From assembly GCA_913774715.1 (NCBI GenBank), contig CAJYHS010000240.1:62001-126000 (forward strand): DNA of 64,000 nt. The letters are read 5' to 3'. The position numbers and the translations under genes were made by a program. The DNA is from an uncultured Siphonobacter sp. GTDB taxonomy: Bacteria; Bacteroidota; Bacteroidia; Cytophagales; Spirosomataceae. Positions 46,806-56,157 of the stretch are shown piece by piece (within the stretch, counting starts at the first letter, position 1; every line of letters starts with the position of its first letter). The notes under the pieces were generated by a model. That model did not search any database. It saw only the letters and a list, made by a program, of their open reading frames with translations, and had not been told where the DNA came from.

Positions 46806-47387
46806 TTAGATTTTCTTACGATCTACCCACTTTTCGGCTACAATTGGTTCATGGGTTTGCATGATTGCAAATAACTTTTCGATGGAATCCTCTATGATTA
46901 ATAAATCACGATTTGAATCCCGGAGAAAACCCGTTTCCACCATTCGGTCCATCATGGCGATCAAAGGATCATAAAAACCGTTGATATTAAGTAATCCCAC
47001 CGGTTTTTTGTGAATTTGTAACTGTTTCCAGGTCAGAATTTCGAATAATTCATCCATGGAACCAAATCCACCCGGCAGGGTAATGAATGCGTCTGAAAGC
47101 TCCGCCATACGTGCTTTACGTTCGTGCATATTTTCAGTAACGATTAATTCCGTTACTCCCTCATGGCCTACCTCCCACTTTTTGAGAAAATCAGGGATAA
47201 CACCAATAACTTCCCCTCCAGCGGCTAGTGCAGCGTCGGCTACTACACCCATTAAGCCTACATTTCCTCCACCATAGACCAATGTCAGCTGACGATTAGC
47301 CAAATATGTACCCAATTCCGCCGCTACTTCCCGATAAATAAGATCGGAGCCTGAACTTGCTCCGCAGAATACTGCTACTTTTTTCAT
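46806..47387 (-). CDS. LOG family / TIGR00730 Rossmann-fold protein
   Basis: VAVFCGASSGSD, LVYGGGNVGLMGVVADAAL, ALPGGFG-like TLPGGFGSMDELFEILTW. Start trimmed to MKKVAVF. Confidence 0.9.
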   Translation of the reverse strand: MKKVAVFCGASSGSDLIYREVAAELGTYLANRQLTLVYGGGNVGLMGVVADAALAAGGEVIGVIPDFLKKWEVGHEGVTELIVTENMHERKARMAELSDAFITLPGGFGSMDELFEILTWKQLQIHKKPVGLLNINGFYDPLIAMMDRMVETGFLRDSNRDLLIIEDSIEKLFAIMQTHEPIVAEKWVDRKKI

Positions 47388-47403
47388 TTTCTTTGTCTTA
47401 ATA

Positions 47404-48528
47404 CTATTTTCCGGGTTTAACGGACTTCTTCTTTGAGCCGGAAGTCTTTTTCGTATCCAAAGCCCGGAACCCTTCAAATTTAGAAATCAGGCCTTTAGCT
47501 CCTACAGCCCAGCCCTCTTTTCCTGCAAAACTAACGGCATGAAAGGGAGAATCGTCGAGTTTTATCCAGCTTTTTCCTCCATTCATGGAATAACCCGTGC
47601 CGGAAGGGCCAACCGTAATCAGCCGTTCGATGATGGCATTACCCGTAGCTTCTCCCACCGAATTGCGATATTCCTGACGAAACACGGTAACGGCTTCTTT
47701 TAACCCTGGTGGGGTTGTAGAGGACTGTAATAGCCAGGTTTTGCCGCCGTCCTGGGTAGTAACCACGTTTTGAGTGGAATCGCTTACGTGTAGATAATCG
47801 CCCCCAACGGCTATTCCCTGCAAGCGATTATGAAAGTGAAGGCCAAAAATACCAGAGGTTTTACCTGCGGCCAGCGGGGTCTCAGCTACTTCCCAGGAGC
47901 GTCCGTAATCTTTGGAACGAAAAACTCTGGCGTATTTAGAACCACCCGTGCCAATCCAGGCCCAACCTTTCCCGGCAATAGTCATTGAGGTACCGCTAGC
48001 AGCAAAGGCGGCTTCGCCTTCGTGAATCGGAGGAAAATGATCGCGGGGTGTTTCCTGCCAGCTTTTCCCGCCGTCAGTAGTGGTCAGTATGAAGAATTTT
48101 TTATCAACGGGATCGCCAAAACAAATGCCTTTTTCTTTATCCCAGAATTCAATTCCATCTAGAAAGGCTCCCTTCTGATGGGTCTGATATACTAATTTCC
48201 AAGTTTTACCAGCATCTTCGGTTCGATAGATCCGAGCGGCTCCCTTATCTGCTTCTCCTGCACTCATGACTACGGCTACCTCATGATTAAAAGCATGAAT
48301 GTCCCGAAAATCCAGAGCCTCGGCTCCTGGAACCTGATGAATCTCCCAGTTCTGGCCTCCGTCCTGCGTTCGCAAGACCTGACCTTTGGTACCTCCTACC
48401 CAGCACACCTGGGAAGAAATCGCACAAACTGCTCTAAAGTGAGCATCGGTTCCCGAAGGTTGTATCTGCCACTGCCCCCACGCATATGAAGATAATAACA
48501 GGCATACAAATAGGTTTTTAATGAACAT
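47404..48528 (-). CDS. Exported BNR/YCF48-like beta-propeller protein
   Basis: WVGGTKGQVLRTQDGGQNWEIHQV; repeated TTDGGKSW motifs. Start trimmed to MFIKNLF. Confidence 0.85.
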   Translation of the reverse strand: MFIKNLFVCLLLSSYAWGQWQIQPSGTDAHFRAVCAISSQVCWVGGTKGQVLRTQDGGQNWEIHQVPGAEALDFRDIHAFNHEVAVVMSAGEADKGAARIYRTEDAGKTWKLVYQTHQKGAFLDGIEFWDKEKGICFGDPVDKKFFILTTTDGGKSWQETPRDHFPPIHEGEAAFAASGTSMTIAGKGWAWIGTGGSKYARVFRSKDYGRSWEVAETPLAAGKTSGIFGLHFHNRLQGIAVGGDYLHVSDSTQNVVTTQDGGKTWLLQSSTTPPGLKEAVTVFRQEYRNSVGEATGNAIIERLITVGPSGTGYSMNGGKSWIKLDDSPFHAVSFAGKEGWAVGAKGLISKFEGFRALDTKKTSGSKKKSVKPGK

Positions 48529-48752
48529 GAATTTTCCTGAAAGATGAAACGATAGAGGTAAAAATAGAAAATTCCCCCTCAAAATACATTTTGAACGGGA
48601 AAACGATTCACTACCCCACGTAATTAAACGTCGGTTTTATAAACGATCGTAAATTCAGGAATAGAAAAGTTAGAGTGCCTGACCGGGTTTTCTATACATA
48701 AATACTCCACTTACACCCATTCAAATCACTCTAACTCGACAATCATCATGTG

Positions 48753-48944
48753 TTAACTTACCTTCGAAAGCGACTGGGAAGATTTATTATTCATCTTCAC
48801 AAAATACCGCCGACAACGCTCACACTGATAGTAGCGAGCATCCGTAAAAAACAGCAGATAACGCACAGCCATCGGTCGAGACTGACGTTCGATTGAGGTG
48901 GAGCGACAGTAAGGGCACTGACGCCGCAGGGTTAAGGGAAACAT
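48753..48944 (-). CDS. Small zinc-ribbon-like protein (63 aa)
   Basis: CPYC...YQCERCRRYF. Confidence 0.55.
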   Translation of the reverse strand: MFPLTLRRQCPYCRSTSIERQSRPMAVRYLLFFTDARYYQCERCRRYFVKMNNKSSQSLSKVS

Positions 48945-49081
48945 AAAGCAGTAGAATAAGGAGTCTGGGGAGTTTGTAACTTCCGTAAAGTTATGGAAAA
49001 GGAAATTAACAATCCATAGCTAAAACTCATTTTTCATACTGAAAATCAATAAATTAACATAACTCAATACGATGTTTCCAT

Positions 49082-50086
49082 TCAGTCTATTTGCGACCAT
49101 TTTACCTCCTCAAGCTCAATGAATCCACCCGTCAGAATATTGAGTTGAAGGCGGTCTTCCAGAGCTTCATCGGTGACGAGTGCAATCTTGAAAAGTTCAG
49201 CTTTTTTCCCAATCAGCTGCGTTAGGGCCTGCACAATGCTTCGGGTTTCGAGCATGGTTACGGGTCGTCTGGAACTGCTTTTGATTATCAGCAGGATACG
49301 CCGAATGGGTTGGGCACGGTGGCCTTCAAAAGTCTTGGTAATAAGCGATAGACATTCGTCCATACGCGTAGCAGAACTCGTCTCGAGTTGAGTGAAGAAG
49401 GCGGGGCCGCTTTTTCTTAAAACGGCCCGAACATCGTTCAAATCGGTATTGATTTCTTCGGAGGTACTGATGATATCAGGAATCATTCGAGCCACCTTCA
49501 AGAGTAAATCGTCGGCCGCTGCGTAAAATTCCGTAATACTTAAATCATCTGCGAAGGTTTTTTCGAGGTGATCCAGTGAAAAAGCTACGACTGAATCGCA
49601 ATAAACCATCAGATCTTTTAAACCGGTTTCAGCGGCCCGAATCGTCTCGTAACCTTCCGAAGAAAAAGGCATGGTTACGCAGGCTACGGTCAGCAAATCG
49701 TGCTGACGGGCAATCTCGGCAATAACCGGAGCTGCCCCGGAGCCCGTGCCTCCCCCCAGGCCCGTAACGATAATAACGGCCTTGGCAGAGCCATCCAACA
49801 GAGAGCGGATTGCGGGTTTCTGGCTCGAAGCCCACTGCCGAACCTGAAGGTCATTAAGCCCGGATCCAGACCCTCTATCACCCAAAGGCAGAGCCCGGTT
49901 ATACCCTTCCAGTTTTGAAAAATCAGTATGGCAGGGAATAAGCTCCACGCCTGGCAAGTCCAGCGTGGCAAGCTTGTTCAATACCGAGCATCCAGCTCCA
50001 CCAATACCAATGATTTTGACTCCAGTAATTGCCAGATTTGTATATACGGCATCCTGTTGAGCTACAATCGTCCGATCCACTTCCAC
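49082..50086 (-). CDS. FtsZ-like tubulin-family GTPase without C-terminal tail
   Basis: KIIGIGGAGCSVLNKL, tubulin signature GLGGGTGSGAAPVIAEIA, T7-type EEINTDLNDVRAVLRKSG, ends LNILTGGFIELEEVKWSQID. Confidence 0.9.
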   Translation of the reverse strand: MEVDRTIVAQQDAVYTNLAITGVKIIGIGGAGCSVLNKLATLDLPGVELIPCHTDFSKLEGYNRALPLGDRGSGSGLNDLQVRQWASSQKPAIRSLLDGSAKAVIIVTGLGGGTGSGAAPVIAEIARQHDLLTVACVTMPFSSEGYETIRAAETGLKDLMVYCDSVVAFSLDHLEKTFADDLSITEFYAAADDLLLKVARMIPDIISTSEEINTDLNDVRAVLRKSGPAFFTQLETSSATRMDECLSLITKTFEGHRAQPIRRILLIIKSSSRRPVTMLETRSIVQALTQLIGKKAELFKIALVTDEALEDRLQLNILTGGFIELEEVKWSQID

Positions 50087-50130
50087 GAATGTTTGTTTGT
50101 CGTAAATAACTTAATTTTTCTCAAAAATAC

Positions 50131-52356
50131 CTATTCTTTTACGGGCCGAGGTGGTAAGCCTCGTTCTTCCCGCCAGGCTTCCACGTCCATCCGAACGCCT
50201 TCCCCGGCAATCAGGAACGCCAAACGCAGCTGCCAACCCTGATACGTATCACCAAAATGCTCCAGTAACGGGCCAATAGGGGCATTTTCCGCAATGGGAA
50301 TCTTTAACTGATGAGCCGCGTCCAGAATAGTTTCTTTGGTTCGTTCGGTGATAAACTTTGATAAATCAATGGATTCACCTTCAGCTTTCAGTTTTTGCAA
50401 GTGACTGAAGATAGTAGATACGGCCATGCTTCGCTGGGCGGCAATCTCTTCTACGGACAAATTCCGGTTATATAGCTCCAGCGTTAAAGCATAGGTCTGT
50501 CCTTTTTCAGTTCGAACTGCCTGCGGATTTTCCTGAATAAAGGCCAGGATTTCATTGATAAACGCTTCGCCAAACTGCCGATCTTTCTGCTCTCCCACGC
50601 CTGAAACCTGTAAAAACTGAGCATGATTAATCGGACGTTTCTGGGCCATATCGGATAAAGCAGCATCGCTGAAAACCACAAAAGGCGGCATCCCTAATGA
50701 ATCAGCAATCTGTTTGCGTAAGGTGCGTAAGCGTTCAAACAGAGCATCCCGGACGATTTCGCGTTTAGTTTTAGTCGCCGCTTTTTCTTCTGCTTCGATT
50801 TCCTGCATTTTACGCTGCTCTAATGGAACAAACTGCACCAGAGATACCGAACGACCCTCCCGTAATACCTGATGACTAACGGCATTGAGTTTAAACGCGT
50901 GCCCTTCGTCGTAAGCAATGTCAATGACACCTGAATTAAGTAATTGTCCAATGTACTCCACCCACTCTTCCGTTCGTAAGTCACGCCCGACACCGTAGGT
51001 TTTCAACTGATCGTATCCGTGACGAAGAATGTTCTGGTTATGACTACCCCGCAGGATATCGATCAGCATTCCCATAGCAATCTTCTGATCAGTCCGGGCA
51101 ATGGCTGAAAGAGCTTTCTGAGCAATGACCGTTCCGTCGATGAGCGTTCGTGGATTCCGGCATACGTCGCAGTTACCGCAATCTTTTTCCACGCTTTCAT
51201 TGAAATAACTAATCAGAATCCGTCTTCTGCAAATGTCCGCCTGAGCGTACTGCTTCATCCGGTCCAGCTTAGCCTTGAGCAAGTTCTTCTGCTCGGTACT
51301 CAGTTCCGATTTGATAATCATTTCGGTTTGCTGAGCCACGTCCTGATAACTATAGAAGAGAACGGTATCCGCGGGCAATCCGTCACGACCCGCCCGGCCA
51401 ATTTCCTGATAGAAACTCTCCACGTTTTTGGGGAGGTTGTAATGAATGACCCAACGAACGTTCGATTTATCAATCCCCATCCCGAAGGCAACGGTAGCCA
51501 CGATGATCTGAATATCATCTTTCAGAAATTCAGCCTGCGTTTGGGTGCGGTAAGCGGCATCGCAACCCGCGTGGTAATACTTTACGTTATATCCCGACTT
51601 CTGCAAACTAGCCGCGACCGTTTCCGTTGACTTTCGGCTTGAGCAATAGATAATGCCCGGCTGATTGGGATGCTGGTTCAGAAAATCCTCAATTTGCTGC
51701 AAACGTTTTCGTCCCGGTAATACCGTCAAGCTCAGATTAGGCCGATCAAAACTGGCCAGAAAAGTCGGTGCTTCTTCTATACCTAACTGATGAAGAATAT
51801 CTTTTCGGGTTACCTTATCCGCCGTAGCCGTCAGGGCGATGATGGGAACTTGAGGAAAATTTTCTCGGATGCGGTGTAACTGCGTGTATTCAGGGCGAAA
51901 ATCATGCCCCCAGAATGAAATACAGTGAGATTCATCAACGGCAAACAGGCTAACGTTCTGATCTTTTAACCAATCCAGGAAACTTCCCGCAAATAAACGT
52001 TCGGGCGATACGTAGAGTAATTTCAACTCACCCAGCTTCACCTTCCAGATAACCGATTCCTGCTCAGAATTACTTAAAGTTGAATTTAAAAACGCCGCCG
52101 GAATTCCATTCGCCAGCAGTGCCTGCACCTGGTCCTGCATGAGGGCAATTAATGGGGAAATCACAATGGTCAGACCCTCCAGCACCATCGCCGGAACCTG
52201 ATAACACACGGATTTGCCCCCGCCAGTTGGCATCAGTACCAGACCGTCCTGTCCGGCTAATACGTTATCAATAATTTCCGCCTGAAGAGGCCTGAATTCA
52301 TCATAACCAAAGTATTGTTTTAGAACCTGTTCTTTTGTTTGAAGAGATAAAGACAT
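50131..52356 (-). CDS. recQ: ATP-dependent DNA helicase RecQ
   Basis: FRPLQAEIIDNVLAGQDGLVLMPTGGGKSVCYQ, VDESHCISFWGHDFRPEY, AFGMGIDKSNVRWVIHYNLPKNVESFYQEIGRAGRDG, HRDC/RQC region. Confidence 0.96.
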   Translation of the reverse strand: MSLSLQTKEQVLKQYFGYDEFRPLQAEIIDNVLAGQDGLVLMPTGGGKSVCYQVPAMVLEGLTIVISPLIALMQDQVQALLANGIPAAFLNSTLSNSEQESVIWKVKLGELKLLYVSPERLFAGSFLDWLKDQNVSLFAVDESHCISFWGHDFRPEYTQLHRIRENFPQVPIIALTATADKVTRKDILHQLGIEEAPTFLASFDRPNLSLTVLPGRKRLQQIEDFLNQHPNQPGIIYCSSRKSTETVAASLQKSGYNVKYYHAGCDAAYRTQTQAEFLKDDIQIIVATVAFGMGIDKSNVRWVIHYNLPKNVESFYQEIGRAGRDGLPADTVLFYSYQDVAQQTEMIIKSELSTEQKNLLKAKLDRMKQYAQADICRRRILISYFNESVEKDCGNCDVCRNPRTLIDGTVIAQKALSAIARTDQKIAMGMLIDILRGSHNQNILRHGYDQLKTYGVGRDLRTEEWVEYIGQLLNSGVIDIAYDEGHAFKLNAVSHQVLREGRSVSLVQFVPLEQRKMQEIEAEEKAATKTKREIVRDALFERLRTLRKQIADSLGMPPFVVFSDAALSDMAQKRPINHAQFLQVSGVGEQKDRQFGEAFINEILAFIQENPQAVRTEKGQTYALTLELYNRNLSVEEIAAQRSMAVSTIFSHLQKLKAEGESIDLSKFITERTKETILDAAHQLKIPIAENAPIGPLLEHFGDTYQGWQLRLAFLIAGEGVRMDVEAWREERGLPPRPVKE

Positions 52357-52584
52357 TGGATAAGGAATTGGGGTTAGATGGAATCAATACCAGACGATAA
52401 GGTATTTATACTTAATTTTTAAAAGTAGTAATCAGATCAGATTATGGGTAACCAGTAAATAAATCAAGAGAGGAGCCATCGCTCATTACCGATTTATAAA
52501 CAGTATGTTATGTAATTGTTAATCTTTACCGTAAAGTAATTTTCATGAAAGGATAACACTCCTTTAAAGCCATAAATTTCATTT

Positions 52585-52592
52585 AACTTTGT
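52585..52592 (+). promoter_or_regulatory. Candidate -7 element TAACTTTG
   Basis: TAnnTTTG match 24 bp before the ATG at 52616. Confidence 0.55.
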
Positions 52593-52615
52593 GTTGAGCT
52601 AAAAATACTTCCCCC

Positions 52616-53311
52616 ATGAGCACTACGCCCGCCTACAAAATCCTTTTGGTGGACGACGATCCCGACATTATTGAATTACTTCAATATAATCTTGAAAAAG
52701 AGGGATACGACCTTGAATCGGCCTATGATGGCAAAAAAGCCGTTGAAATTGCCCGAAATTTTTCTCCGGATCTCGTATTGCTAGATATTATGATGCCCCA
52801 GCAGGATGGCATCGAAACCGCTCGTCAGTTGCGTGAACTGGCTGAAATGAAAGGAAGTTACATACTTTTTCTCACCGCTCGTTCGGAAGAATATTCTGAA
52901 ATCGCTGCCTTTGAAATTGGAGCGGACGACTACATCACCAAGCCCATTAAACCCCGGGCTCTGATGAGCCGGATTAAGGCTCTCTTCCGCCGTGAGGCCC
53001 AGAAGACCGATCCCGGTGATCGCATTGAAACCGCAGGCTTGTCTATCAACCGACAAAACTATACGGTGACGGGTAACTTTGGTTCGGTTGTTCTCCCTAA
53101 AAAAGAATTTGAACTGCTGTTTTTCCTGGCTCAGCATCCGGATAAAGTCTTCAATCGCGAAGAGCTTCTCCAACGCATCTGGGGTGCTGACATCTACGTG
53201 CTGGAACGCACCGTAGACGTGCACATTCGAAAGCTACGCGAGAAAATTGGTGAAACGTACATCAAAACCCTGAAAGGCGTAGGCTATATGTTCAACGCCG
53301 AGGGCGAATAA
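52616..53311 (+). CDS. OmpR/PhoB-type response regulator
   Basis: KILLVDDDPDIIELLQYNLEKEGYD, LVLLDIMMPQQDG, ADDYITKPIKPRAL, VDVHIRKLREKIG. Confidence 0.95.
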   Translation: MSTTPAYKILLVDDDPDIIELLQYNLEKEGYDLESAYDGKKAVEIARNFSPDLVLLDIMMPQQDGIETARQLRELAEMKGSYILFLTARSEEYSEIAAFEIGADDYITKPIKPRALMSRIKALFRREAQKTDPGDRIETAGLSINRQNYTVTGNFGSVVLPKKEFELLFFLAQHPDKVFNREELLQRIWGADIYVLERTVDVHIRKLREKIGETYIKTLKGVGYMFNAEGE

Positions 53312-53314
53312 GAC

Positions 53315-53480
53315 TAGTTTTACGTTTGCTGTTATCAGTTTGTCATTAACCACAGATTATCACAAAGTTTTACTCAGAGTTACTCTGTGCTAAACTCTGA
53401 GTTACTCTGTGGTTAATTTCTTAATGAACATTCATAGCGATACCTGAAAACAGCAAACTAAAAACTGAAAACTGAAAAGA
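53315..53480. repeat. Word-permuted inverted repeat (site E), outer TAGTTTnCGTTTGCTGTTnTCAG, inner ATTAACCACAGA/TCTGTGGTTAAT
   Basis: Read directly between the RR stop and the HK start; inner ACTCTGTG word repeated. Confidence 0.85.
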
Positions 53481-54542
53481 ATGTCCCCCTTAAATCCTAA
53501 GGTAATTTCTGTTCTGCTGGCCATTTTAATTTCGGCGATTACCAGCGGATTTCTCTGGTTCGTTCCGGGTACGCCCGGCGGCACCATCTTCATTGCCGGC
53601 ACCACTACCTTCTTTGCTACGCTGATTCTCGTTTTTTACGTACTGGATTATCTGATTTTTGAAGAGATTAACAAGATCTACGACACGATCCAGCGACTGA
53701 AACTCAGTGACTTCAATTTTTCCAAAAAGAAAGTCGCTAAAAGTGTCAATCCGCTCAAAAAGCTCAATAACGACATCTTCGTTTACGTCGCTAAGAAGCA
53801 GCGGGAAATTGACGAACTCCGAAGAATGGAGCAGTTCCGCCGGGAGTTTCTCGCCGATGTTTCCCACGAATTAAAAACCCCCATTTTTGCCGCTCAGGGC
53901 TTTATCCATACCCTCATTGACGGAGCCAAAGACGACGAACGCGTTCGGGATAAGTTTTTACAAAAAGCGGCCAAAAGTCTCGATGGTCTGGATGTGCTGG
54001 TAGCTGACTTGCTGACCCTTTCACAAATCGAAGCCGGTGAAATCAAAATGCACCGCGAACGCGTAGACGTGATCAAGGTTACTCAGGAAGTGATCGAACA
54101 ACTGGAACCAAGGGCCAACCAGCGAAATATCAAAGTAAAGCTCCATACGGATCAACATCAGATTTTTGTCAAGGCTGATGCCTACCGCATTTCCCAGGCG
54201 TTAACTAACCTAATTGATAATGCCATTAAATACGGACGCGATGGCGGCAAAGTGGATGTCACGTTTACCGAAGACAAAAAAGACTGGGAAATCGAGGTTA
54301 GAGACGACGGTCCCGGCATTCCTCCTGAACACCTGAACCGTATTTTTGAACGCTTTTACCGCGTGGAAAAATCACGCTCGAAAGAAAAAGGAGGTACCGG
54401 CCTCGGACTAGCCATTGTCAAGCATATCGTCAATGCTCATAAATCGAAAATTACGGTGATGAGTCGGGTGGATAAAGGAACTACGTTCAGCTTCAAGCTT
54501 GATAAAATTGATGAAAAGGGAGCCTATTCGCTGCATTTATAA
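53481..54542 (+). CDS. PhoR-type sensor histidine kinase
   Basis: EFLADVSHELKTPIFAAQGFIHTLIDGA, NLIDNAIKYGRDGG, GTGLGLAIVKHIVNAH. Confidence 0.95.
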   Translation: MSPLNPKVISVLLAILISAITSGFLWFVPGTPGGTIFIAGTTTFFATLILVFYVLDYLIFEEINKIYDTIQRLKLSDFNFSKKKVAKSVNPLKKLNNDIFVYVAKKQREIDELRRMEQFRREFLADVSHELKTPIFAAQGFIHTLIDGAKDDERVRDKFLQKAAKSLDGLDVLVADLLTLSQIEAGEIKMHRERVDVIKVTQEVIEQLEPRANQRNIKVKLHTDQHQIFVKADAYRISQALTNLIDNAIKYGRDGGKVDVTFTEDKKDWEIEVRDDGPGIPPEHLNRIFERFYRVEKSRSKEKGGTGLGLAIVKHIVNAHKSKITVMSRVDKGTTFSFKLDKIDEKGAYSLHL

Positions 54543-54641
54543 CCGCTGCCGCAATGCCCCGGAATACCAGCAGGTTACCCACATTTCTATTGGCTGATTA
54601 CTTCTGATAATCCCCTCATTTATAGCGTTATAAAACCCAAC

Positions 54642-54676
54642 GGGTCTCAGGCACTAACCTGAGGCCCATTTTTTTA
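54642..54676 (+). terminator. GGGtCTCAGG-cactaa-CCTGAGgCCCATTTTTTT
   Basis: GC-rich stem plus a run of 7 T. Confidence 0.85.
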
Positions 54677-54710
54677 TTGAGTTATATTCATCATTCTTAC
54701 CAATACGATC

Positions 54711-55100
54711 ATGGAAACAGAAAAATTGAAAACAGCGGCCCGTATATTACTAGGAGGCTCTTTGGTTTTTGCCGGAATTAGTCACTTGACTTTCGCCCGA
54801 AAAGATTTTAAGGCTCAGGTACCTAACTGGGTACCTCTCAAAAAAGATGATACGGTAGTCTATTCGGGTTACGCTGAAATTGCTTTGGGAGCCAGCCTCC
54901 TGTTAACCAATAAGAAAAATAAAAAGGCCGTTGGTAAAATTGCCGCTTCGTTCTTTACGGCAGTCTTTCCCGGTAATATCGCTCAATACGCTCACTCCCG
55001 CGATGCCTTCGGACTAGACACCGATAACAAGCGATTCGCACGGTTATTCTTCCAGCCTTTACTAGTGTACTGGGCTTTGAAGAGTACAGATAACGTATAA
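54711..55100 (+). CDS. DoxX-like membrane protein
   Basis: ARILLGGSLVFAGISHLTFARKDFKAQVPNWVP; multiple TM segments. Confidence 0.8.
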   Translation: METEKLKTAARILLGGSLVFAGISHLTFARKDFKAQVPNWVPLKKDDTVVYSGYAEIALGASLLLTNKKNKKAVGKIAASFFTAVFPGNIAQYAHSRDAFGLDTDNKRFARLFFQPLLVYWALKSTDNV

Positions 55101-55113
55101 AGGATCTACTTCA

Positions 55114-56070
55114 TTAATTAAGAAAGAAAGACACCGGAAACTTGTGACGCTGGGCAACGATTTGTCCGCGAAGCGTTGCAGGTTTCCACCCCCCAGAAGT
55201 TAATCCAATGGCACGAACGGCTTCCTCGGTAAGTAACGGATGAGGAGAATCGTGAACTTGCAAATCATAGATCATTCCTTCCTGATTCACTAAAAAACTC
55301 ATGAACACCATTCCCTGAATTCCCATTCTTTGAGCTTGAACCGGATACTTAACTGTTTTAGCCAGAAATTGAAATACATTTTCCTGCCTGAAAGAAACCG
55401 GTTCTTCAGTAACACTATACTGATACTTATTGCCCCCTTTATCCCTGCTCTTCCCCTGCTGTAAGATTCCTGCCAAATACGTTTCTTCGTAATAACTACT
55501 CCCATTTTCAAAATAACCTACCCATACTGAATCTTTCAGTCCATCATGGTAGGTTCCTTTTTCAGAAACACTTCCATTCGGAAAGTACTTGGTGAACCTT
55601 CCGTTTCCTTGCATAACCTCCACATGACCCGTACTATCTGCGTAAGTCACTACTTCATACCTAATAGGGGGTTCGTTAGGCCTTATGTTTTTAACCCAGG
55701 CTCCTACCTCTTCTACATTCCCGTTTTGATAGAACTTACGCCAGATGCCTACTTTCACGTTGGAGCTATACGTACCTGTAGATTGCGGTTCCTGATTAGG
55801 ATAATACGAGCTATAATTCCGATGTCTTTGCAGAAAAGGAACTGCTTTGTTGGCAAATCCTTCGGCTCTTCTTATGCCCGATGTACTGTATTCCGTATAC
55901 TTATATAAGGTATCTCCATGCATTTGAAGATCCAGATAAAAAGCCGCCCGGACGGAATCCAGTGTGGCTATTTCTTCCTTGGTATAGTAGACGCGAACTG
56001 TTTTTTGAGCTATTACCTGCGTATAAAAAGTAGAAAGCAGAATTAAACAGAATGTAATTATTAGTTTCAT
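55114..56070 (-). CDS. Exported MORN-repeat (YwqK-like) protein with TonB C-terminal domain
   Basis: GIWRKFYQNGNVEEVGAW, VSEKGTYHDGLKDSVWVGYFENG; C-terminal VKYPVQAQRMGIQGMVFMSFLVNQEGMI...LTEEAVRAI. Confidence 0.85.
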   Translation of the reverse strand: MKLIITFCLILLSTFYTQVIAQKTVRVYYTKEEIATLDSVRAAFYLDLQMHGDTLYKYTEYSTSGIRRAEGFANKAVPFLQRHRNYSSYYPNQEPQSTGTYSSNVKVGIWRKFYQNGNVEEVGAWVKNIRPNEPPIRYEVVTYADSTGHVEVMQGNGRFTKYFPNGSVSEKGTYHDGLKDSVWVGYFENGSSYYEETYLAGILQQGKSRDKGGNKYQYSVTEEPVSFRQENVFQFLAKTVKYPVQAQRMGIQGMVFMSFLVNQEGMIYDLQVHDSPHPLLTEEAVRAIGLTSGGWKPATLRGQIVAQRHKFPVSFFLN

Positions 56071-56099
56071 CTTTTGAAGGGATTAATCCCTTCAAAACT

Positions 56100-56128
56100 A
56101 AAAAGCCAGCAACTATTGCTGGCTTTTT
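56100..56128 (-). terminator. AAAAAGCCAGCAA-CTA-TTGCTGGCTTTTT hairpin
   Basis: 13-bp perfect arms between two MORN/TonB genes. Confidence 0.85.
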
Positions 56129-56157
56129 GTATGTTACTTTACTATTAATTCTTAAGG

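Noticed and set aside
52781-53224. 147-aa minus-strand ORF
   Set aside because: Antisense to the response regulator; coding potential explained by the + strand gene.
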